This document shows positions 58,902 through 64,000 of a DNA stretch of 64,000 nucleotides, piece after piece; positions within the stretch are counted from its first letter, which is position 1; each line of letters starts with the position of its first letter. The stretch is from contig DNTB01000041.1 in NCBI GenBank assembly GCA_003499525.1, positions 124,001 to 188,000 of the forward strand, given 5' to 3'. This DNA is from Flavobacteriales bacterium. GTDB taxonomy: Bacteria; Bacteroidota; Bacteroidia; Flavobacteriales_G; Salibacteraceae. The translations under genes were made by a program, and so were the position numbers. The notes beneath the pieces were generated by a model. The model was given only the letters and a program-made list of their open reading frames with translations. It was not told the origin of the DNA and did not search any database.

Positions 58902-59813
58902 ATGGTCTCCTTTCAGAACATATCAAAATCCTACGGCGAAGTAGAAGCTGTAAAGAATATCTCTTTTACTGTTGAAAAGAATGAAATATTCGGTTTAATT
59001 GGGCCTGACGGTGCCGGTAAAAGCACTCTGTTTCAAATGTTGGCAACAGTACTTCTACCTGACTCGGGTACCATGCTCTTTGATGGGAGAGATGTAGTTC
59101 AAGATTTCCGATATATCCGGCTGAACATAGGCTACATGCCCGGTAAATTCTCCCTCTATCAGGATTTGAGTGTGATGGAAAACCTGCGGTTCTTTGCCAC
59201 TATTTTCAATACTACCATTGAAGAGAATTATGATTTGATCCGGGATATTTATGAGCAATTAGTCCCCTTCGGCAATAGACGTGCCGGAGCTCTGAGTGGT
59301 GGAATGAAACAAAAACTGGCATTGAGCTGCGCACTTATCCATAAGCCTAAAGTTCTCGTGCTGGATGAACCGACTTTTGGTGTAGATGCTGTTTCCAGAA
59401 AGGAGTTTTGGGAAACATTGGCTGAACTAAAGCGAAAAGGGGTAACCATTCTTGTTTCAACACCCTACATGGATGAAGCCGCACTTTGCGACCGTATAGC
59501 CCTGATTCAGGATGGAGATATTCTTGAGATCAATTCCCCGAAAGGATTGATACAGAGTTTTAATAAAACCATGAGGATTCTTAAACCCTCTGATATGCAT
59601 AAGGCACTGGTCTTTCTCAGATCCAGGGGGTTCGAACAGGCCTACTCCTTTGGCCAGGAAATTCATATCTATCTGGACAGCAATGAACAGCTGGAGCAAT
59701 TAGAAAGCCTGACCTGGCAAAATCATCTTGGTGATGTCTATGAGAAGACACCAGGTGTCGAGGATTGCTTTATGAATCTAATGATCCAAAAACAAACTTC
59801 GGATGTCTCTTAA
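58902..59813 (+). CDS. ABC transporter ATP-binding protein, YbhF N-half-like
   Basis: The protein is 303 aa. Walker A is GPDGAGKST (34-42), with Asp instead of the usual Asn as in the N-terminal half of YbhF. The signature is LSGGMKQKL and Walker B VLVLDEPTFGVD. The switch (H-loop) position is Pro188 (VSTPYMDEA), where most ABC proteins have His. It probably pairs with the next ATPase, whose signature is degenerate instead. It overlaps that gene by 11 bases. Confidence 0.92.
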   Translation: MVSFQNISKSYGEVEAVKNISFTVEKNEIFGLIGPDGAGKSTLFQMLATVLLPDSGTMLFDGRDVVQDFRYIRLNIGYMPGKFSLYQDLSVMENLRFFATIFNTTIEENYDLIRDIYEQLVPFGNRRAGALSGGMKQKLALSCALIHKPKVLVLDEPTFGVDAVSRKEFWETLAELKRKGVTILVSTPYMDEAALCDRIALIQDGDILEINSPKGLIQSFNKTMRILKPSDMHKALVFLRSRGFEQAYSFGQEIHIYLDSNEQLEQLESLTWQNHLGDVYEKTPGVEDCFMNLMIQKQTSDVS

Positions 59814-60549
59814 GCAATATGCCCTACAAGTAAAGGATCTCACCATGAGATTTGGCGATTTTACCGCCGTTGATAACATTACATTTAATGTGGAGCAAGG
59901 CGAGATTTTTGGGTTTCTCGGGGCCAATGGAGCTGGAAAAACAACGGCCATCAAAATGTTTTGCGGACTTCTTCGTCCTACTTCCGGCGAGGGCACCGTA
60001 GCAGGTTTTGATGTGTATCGCGAACCTGAAAAAATCAAGAAAAATATTGGCTATATGAGTCAGCATTTCTCTTTGTATGAGGATTTGACTATTACAGAAA
60101 ATATCCAGTTTTATGGCGGTATTTATGGTTTAAAAAAGAATAACATCATTTCCAAGACCAGAGAGCTGTTGGAGAAGCTCGATCTTCAAGCTTATGCCAA
60201 AAGACTGGTAAAAGGGCTGCCACTGGGTTGGAAACAAAAACTGGCTTTTTCTGTCGCGATCATGCATGATCCTCAGGTCGTATTTCTCGATGAACCCACG
60301 AGTGGCGTTGATCCGATTACCAGAAGGCAATTCTGGGATTTAATTTATGAAGCTGCTAATATAGGCATCACCGTATTTGTAACTACTCATTACCTCGAAG
60401 AAGCCGAATACTGCAATCGGGTAAGCATTATGGTGGACGGAGAAATGAGAGCATTAAACACACCTAATCAACTCATGCTTGATTTTGGTAAGGAGAATAT
60501 GAATGAAGTATTTCTGGAATTAGCCACACGAAACTCCATAGCTTCATGA
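59803..60549 (+). CDS. ABC transporter ATP-binding protein, YbhF C-half-like
   Basis: The protein is 248 aa. Walker A GANGAGKTT, Walker B VVFLDEPTSGVD and the switch His (VTTHYLEEA) are intact. The signature is LPLGWKQKL (about 138-146) instead of LSGGxxQ, as in the C-terminal half of YbhF. With the preceding gene it forms a two-gene version of the fused YbhF ATPase, with one canonical and one degenerate site expected. It overlaps the first permease by 4 bases. Confidence 0.92.
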   Translation: MSLKQYALQVKDLTMRFGDFTAVDNITFNVEQGEIFGFLGANGAGKTTAIKMFCGLLRPTSGEGTVAGFDVYREPEKIKKNIGYMSQHFSLYEDLTITENIQFYGGIYGLKKNNIISKTRELLEKLDLQAYAKRLVKGLPLGWKQKLAFSVAIMHDPQVVFLDEPTSGVDPITRRQFWDLIYEAANIGITVFVTTHYLEEAEYCNRVSIMVDGEMRALNTPNQLMLDFGKENMNEVFLELATRNSIAS

Positions 60550-61649
60550 ATGCATTTATAGCTTTCGTTAAGAAGGAGTTCAATCATATCTTTCGTGATA
60601 CGAGGACACTCGTGGTTCTTTTTGGAATGCCATTGGCTCAACTCATTCTCTTCGGATTTGCCATTACCACAGAAATAAAGCAAGCCGGAATGGTCATCTA
60701 TGATCAATCGTCTGGAACTGCCACTCAAGCTCTATCTGCTGCCTTTACATCTTCAGATTTTTTTGTGCTAAAGAAACGGGTTCACTCCTATGATGAACTT
60801 GGTGCTTCTTTCCGCGATGGTACGGCAAAAATCGGAGTTATTATTCCTGCGGATATTGAAAAACCAGCATCTAATCAAGGTGCTGATTTACAGATTATTA
60901 CAGACGCATCTGACCCTAACCTTGCCAGTATTTTAACACAAAGTGCCCGAGCGATTATTACAAAATGGCAGGTTCAACAAAGTAGAAGTGAAATTTCTCC
61001 ATTAGGGATACAAACGGAGATTAAATGGCATTACAACTCTGAACTCAAAAGCGTTTACACCTTCGTTCCTGGAGTTGTAACGGTCATATTGATGCTGGTA
61101 TCGGCCATGCTCACATCTATTTCTATTACTCGGGAAAAAGAATTAGGCACAATAGATGTTTTGTTTGTCTCTCCATTGCGCCCGGCAGTTATCATTGTTG
61201 GCAAGGTTGTCCCTTTTGTTCTTCTTTCACTACTCAATGCGGCATTCATTCTTGTAATGGCCTGGATTGTTTTCGGAGTCCCCATAACAGGTTCCATTGC
61301 TCTGCTATCACTGGAATCATTCTTGTTTATCCTCACTTCACTAAGTCTTGGGATTTTCATTTCTACCGTAACTCAAACACAACAAACGGCATTGATGCTT
61401 TCTCTTGTAGGGCTTATGCTACCCACCATTTTACTATCAGGGTTCATATTCCCAATATCCAATATGCCGATACCCCTTCAAGTCATCAGTAATATCATTC
61501 CTGCCAAATGGTTTTTGATTATCATAAAGGCAGTTATGCTAAAGGGAATTGGTCTTAGTTTCATCTGGAAAGAGACCTTAATCCTCATCCTGATGTCCTT
61601 GGTCTTTATCGGTTTGAGCATTCGAAAATTCAAAACCAGAAAGGCATGA
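60546..61649 (+). CDS. ABC-2 type permease (YbhS-like)
   Basis: The protein is 367 aa: one N-terminal helix (about 25-43), a large extracytoplasmic domain (about 45-175), then five helices from about residue 177 (VYTFVPGVVTVILMLVSAMLTSISITREKELGTIDVLFVSP, landmark only). The motif TREKELGT and a GFIFPISNMP loop are typical of ABC-2 export permeases. It is one half of the heteromeric channel with the next gene. Confidence 0.92.
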   Translation: MNAFIAFVKKEFNHIFRDTRTLVVLFGMPLAQLILFGFAITTEIKQAGMVIYDQSSGTATQALSAAFTSSDFFVLKKRVHSYDELGASFRDGTAKIGVIIPADIEKPASNQGADLQIITDASDPNLASILTQSARAIITKWQVQQSRSEISPLGIQTEIKWHYNSELKSVYTFVPGVVTVILMLVSAMLTSISITREKELGTIDVLFVSPLRPAVIIVGKVVPFVLLSLLNAAFILVMAWIVFGVPITGSIALLSLESFLFILTSLSLGIFISTVTQTQQTALMLSLVGLMLPTILLSGFIFPISNMPIPLQVISNIIPAKWFLIIIKAVMLKGIGLSFIWKETLILILMSLVFIGLSIRKFKTRKA

Positions 61650-62752
61650 GGCTATTGCGGACATTGCTCAAGAAGGAGTTCACTCAAATATTCAGAAATA
61701 AGGCCATGTTGCCCATTATTTTTGTCTTGCCGATTGTGCAGCTGTTGATTCTTACCTACGCCACTGATTTTGAGCTCAAAAACATCAATTTCACTTATGT
61801 TGATCACGACCAGAGTGCTACCTCAAAATCATTACTGAGTCATTTTCAGAACTCTCCCTATTTTATCGACATCGGTGCTTCTGTAAGTCACAAGGACGGT
61901 ATGCATCAGTTGGATGAAAACAAAGCCAGTTTAGTAATCAATATTCCACGCGGTATGGAACAAGATCTGTATCGAGGGCAATCAGCCAAAATTGCTCTGG
62001 ACGTCAACAGTATTGATGGGCAGGCTGCCACTCTTTCATTTAACTATGCCAGCAATATCATCCATAAATTCAATGGAACATTAGCCCAGAATTCCGGGTT
62101 GAGATCAACAGATGGATTGAGGGTGTCTGAAAGATACTGGTACAACCCTTCTCTGGAGTATTCTAATCTGATGGTTCCGGGAATCTTAGCGCTTCTTGTG
62201 ACCATGATAGCCCTTTTCCTTTCAGCAATGAATGTGGTTCGAGAGAAAGAGATTGGAACCATTGAGCAGATTAATGTAACTCCAATAAAAAAGAGTCAAT
62301 TCCTGATTGGAAAACTCTTGCCCTTCTGGGTGATAGCCATGGGGGAAATGGCCTTTGGTTTATTTATAGGTAAACTGCTTTTTGATATACCTATGCGTGG
62401 AAGTCTATTTCTCTTATTTGCATTTACTGCCCTCTACCTTATTGTTATTCTAGCTATGGGGCTATGGGTTTCTACAATCACTGGAACACAGCAGCAAGCC
62501 ATGTTTATTTCATGGTTTTTTGCAGTAATTTTTATTCTGATGAGTGGGCTTTTCACTCCCATAGAAAACATGCCGGTTTGGGCACAACAATCGACTTTAC
62601 TCAACCCCGTGGCCTATATGGTTAAGGTGCTGCGTTCAATATTGCTCAAGGGTAGCAATTTTAGAGATATTCAGTTCGAATTTGTTGCTATCTCGGCATA
62701 TGCATTGTCAATGCTCAGCATTGCTGTACTGAGCTACAGAAAAAGGGCTTGA
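61646..62752 (+). CDS. ABC-2 type permease (YbhR-like)
   Basis: The protein is 368 aa with the same layout as the preceding permease: N-terminal helix, extracytoplasmic domain (about 45-180) and five C-terminal helices, with VREKEIGTIEQINVTP and GLFTPIENMPVWAQ. It is the last gene of the tetR export operon. Its TGA stop and the TGA stop of the convergent acyltransferase gene together form the palindrome TGATCA (62750-62755). Confidence 0.92.
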   Translation: MRLLRTLLKKEFTQIFRNKAMLPIIFVLPIVQLLILTYATDFELKNINFTYVDHDQSATSKSLLSHFQNSPYFIDIGASVSHKDGMHQLDENKASLVINIPRGMEQDLYRGQSAKIALDVNSIDGQAATLSFNYASNIIHKFNGTLAQNSGLRSTDGLRVSERYWYNPSLEYSNLMVPGILALLVTMIALFLSAMNVVREKEIGTIEQINVTPIKKSQFLIGKLLPFWVIAMGEMAFGLFIGKLLFDIPMRGSLFLLFAFTALYLIVILAMGLWVSTITGTQQQAMFISWFFAVIFILMSGLFTPIENMPVWAQQSTLLNPVAYMVKVLRSILLKGSNFRDIQFEFVAISAYALSMLSIAVLSYRKRA

Positions 62753-64000
62753 TCAGGATTCTCCTTGAAATCTTTTCATGATGCTATGGTTGTCCAATTC
62801 TTTGGACAGGGTTTGAATAGTGGCAAAGTCAACATCAAAAAGATCGAGTACCAAGAAGCCATCCAGAGCAGAATTGAACTTGGGGTCGACATTGAAACTG
62901 ATAATTCTTGCATTCTGTTTCAGGTACTTCTTGAGCAGTACTGGAAGTTTAAAATGTCTCGGTTCCAGGTCCTCAATGACTTTATCCAGCTCTCTCAAAT
63001 CGCCAATTTCCAGTGACTTTAAATCTGCCTTTCGCGCTATGGGATTGTATCGATACTTTTTCCTGGGGCTTACAAATTTGGCAAGGTTATGGTCGTAGTG
63101 ATTTTTGAGAACGTAATCGATAATTACATGTTTAGACAATTTGGAGAAATGGTTACTGATGGAAACAGGACCGATCAGATAGCGATAGTCTTCGTGTGTA
63201 AGGAGGTAGTATAGAATTCCCTTCCAAAGTAAAAACAAACTGCTCGCCGACCTTTGATATTCTTTTCTGATAAAAGAACGCCCCAGCTCTATACTATTGT
63301 ACAATATCGAATTAAACTGAGGGCGCATCTTAAACAAAGAGTTGAGATAAAATCCATTCTGCTCGTACTTCTCAAAAATTTCCTTTCCATCTCCAAGTCT
63401 GTAGGATCCGACAATCATTTCCTGCTCTGAATCCCAAATAAAAAGATGCTTGTAGTAAATATCGTATTGGTCGAGATCGTATGCATGATTCGTTCCCTCG
63501 CCCACATCCCGAAAAGTGATTTCTCTTAATCTGCTAATTTCTCGTAATACATGAGGAATGCGCTCTGAATGTGCGCAATAGGTTTCAAATTGCTTTACCT
63601 TAAACAGAACCTCTTCATCCTTTAACTTCGAGATATCGTGTTTAATGTGCTCTACAGGAGTTTCTTCTATGATGGGATCAGGCTTGGCAAGTTTTATATT
63701 GGGTTTGAAGAATTTACCTGCGTCTATATTGGTACCTAAAAAATAAGTCTTCGCTCTAAGAAACTTGCCATAATCCTGAAGATTTGTAAACCTTTCCTGT
63801 TCTTTTACCGTAATCGGCTTTCCGATACGGATTTTTACTGGTTTCTTGTTCTCGATATTGAGGTTGCTTTCCAGTTGTACCCTTCGCAGTTTAGCAGTTA
63901 ACAATCCCAAAGAATTAAAAACTATCCCATTTGCTCCATGAAGGTATATGGGGACGACTGGAACATTTGCCGTCTTAACTACTCGAATAACCGACTTATC
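62753..64000 (-). CDS. Lysophospholipid acyltransferase-GNAT (PlsC-OlsB-like) fusion, 5' end outside the window
   Basis: The frame stays open through base 64000, so the gene is partial here (415 residues visible). The visible N-terminal part (VVKTANVPVVPIYLHGANGIVF) matches the end of a PlsC-type acyltransferase domain. From about residue 125 a GNAT/OlsB-like hemolysin domain follows (EISRLREITFRDVGEG, DIYYKHLFIWDSE, IVGSYRLGDG, SIELGRSFIRKEYQRS, YLIGPVSISNHFSKLSK). Such fusions are common in Bacteroidota and are linked to amino-lipid (ornithine or glycine lipid) synthesis; the exact product is inferred. A TTG at 63910 is not a true start, because the homology continues upstream of it. Confidence 0.85.
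   Translation of the reverse strand, partial: DKSVIRVVKTANVPVVPIYLHGANGIVFNSLGLLTAKLRRVQLESNLNIENKKPVKIRIGKPITVKEQERFTNLQDYGKFLRAKTYFLGTNIDAGKFFKPNIKLAKPDPIIEETPVEHIKHDISKLKDEEVLFKVKQFETYCAHSERIPHVLREISRLREITFRDVGEGTNHAYDLDQYDIYYKHLFIWDSEQEMIVGSYRLGDGKEIFEKYEQNGFYLNSLFKMRPQFNSILYNSIELGRSFIRKEYQRSASSLFLLWKGILYYLLTHEDYRYLIGPVSISNHFSKLSKHVIIDYVLKNHYDHNLAKFVSPRKKYRYNPIARKADLKSLEIGDLRELDKVIEDLEPRHFKLPVLLKKYLKQNARIISFNVDPKFNSALDGFLVLDLFDVDFATIQTLSKELDNHSIMKRFQGES

Overview
This window is a stretch of chromosome from a member of the Bacteroidota, probably Flavobacteriales-like or a near relative. The class-level call is an inference from gene content. The evidence is the type IX secretion (T9SS) genes (PorQ, PorP/SprF, a PorE-like lipoprotein), cargo with type A and type B C-terminal sorting domains, the lon-porQ-cmk-rpsA block, a GlmU-family protein near a type B L31, many lipobox lipoproteins, and promoters with the Bacteroidota -7 box TAnnTTTG. 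The DNA is AT-leaning and densely coded. No gap between genes exceeds about 215 bases. I see no tRNA, rRNA, CRISPR array, insertion sequence or prophage.

Layout. 1-5.7 kb: two envelope proteins with SPOR-type C-termini, a CtpA-type protease and a DUF1573 protein. 5.7-8 kb: an AI-2E-family permease and an MFS transporter whose 5' ends overlap. 8-18.6 kb, minus strand: rpsA with an unusual 11-residue-repeat N-terminal extension, cmk, porQ, lon, a GlmU-family protein, an octahaem/HEAT/TPR lipoprotein and rpmE2. 18.6-29.3 kb, mostly plus strand: a beta-helix lipoprotein, an EEP nuclease, dcd, yidD, an M1 peptidase, DUF192, a giant BNR protein and two tandem alpha/beta-hydrolases, the first apparently degenerate.

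29.3-36.6 kb: a small membrane protein, a zinc-ribbon protein, then a complete NAD-linked [NiFe]-hydrogenase operon hoxFUYHW. A CRP/FNR-type palindrome lies in front of the operon, and no hyp maturation genes are in the window. A FadL-like porin follows. 36.7-39.9 kb, minus strand: an iron-uptake unit made of a membrane-anchored DtxR-FeoA fusion and a FeoB divided into a GTPase and a membrane half by one in-frame stop codon.

40-54.6 kb: a small lipoprotein, an AddA/RecB-like helicase-nuclease, a T9SS-secreted subtilase, a dihaem peroxidase, and a three-gene T9SS unit (giant PKD/beta-propeller adhesin, PorP/SprF, PorE-like lipoprotein). 54.8-62.7 kb: a DUF819 permease, then a TetR-TolC-HlyD-ABC-ABC-permease-permease export operon with two identical-core palindromes at the TetR promoter. 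The window ends inside a PlsC-GNAT acyltransferase gene.

The most unusual points are the 13 hendecad repeats fused to ribosomal protein S1, the membrane-tethered DtxR-FeoA regulator beside the split FeoB, the hydrogenase operon with its palindrome, and a recurring promoter layout in which the -7 box ends 3-8 bases before the start codon, suggesting leaderless or near-leaderless mRNAs.
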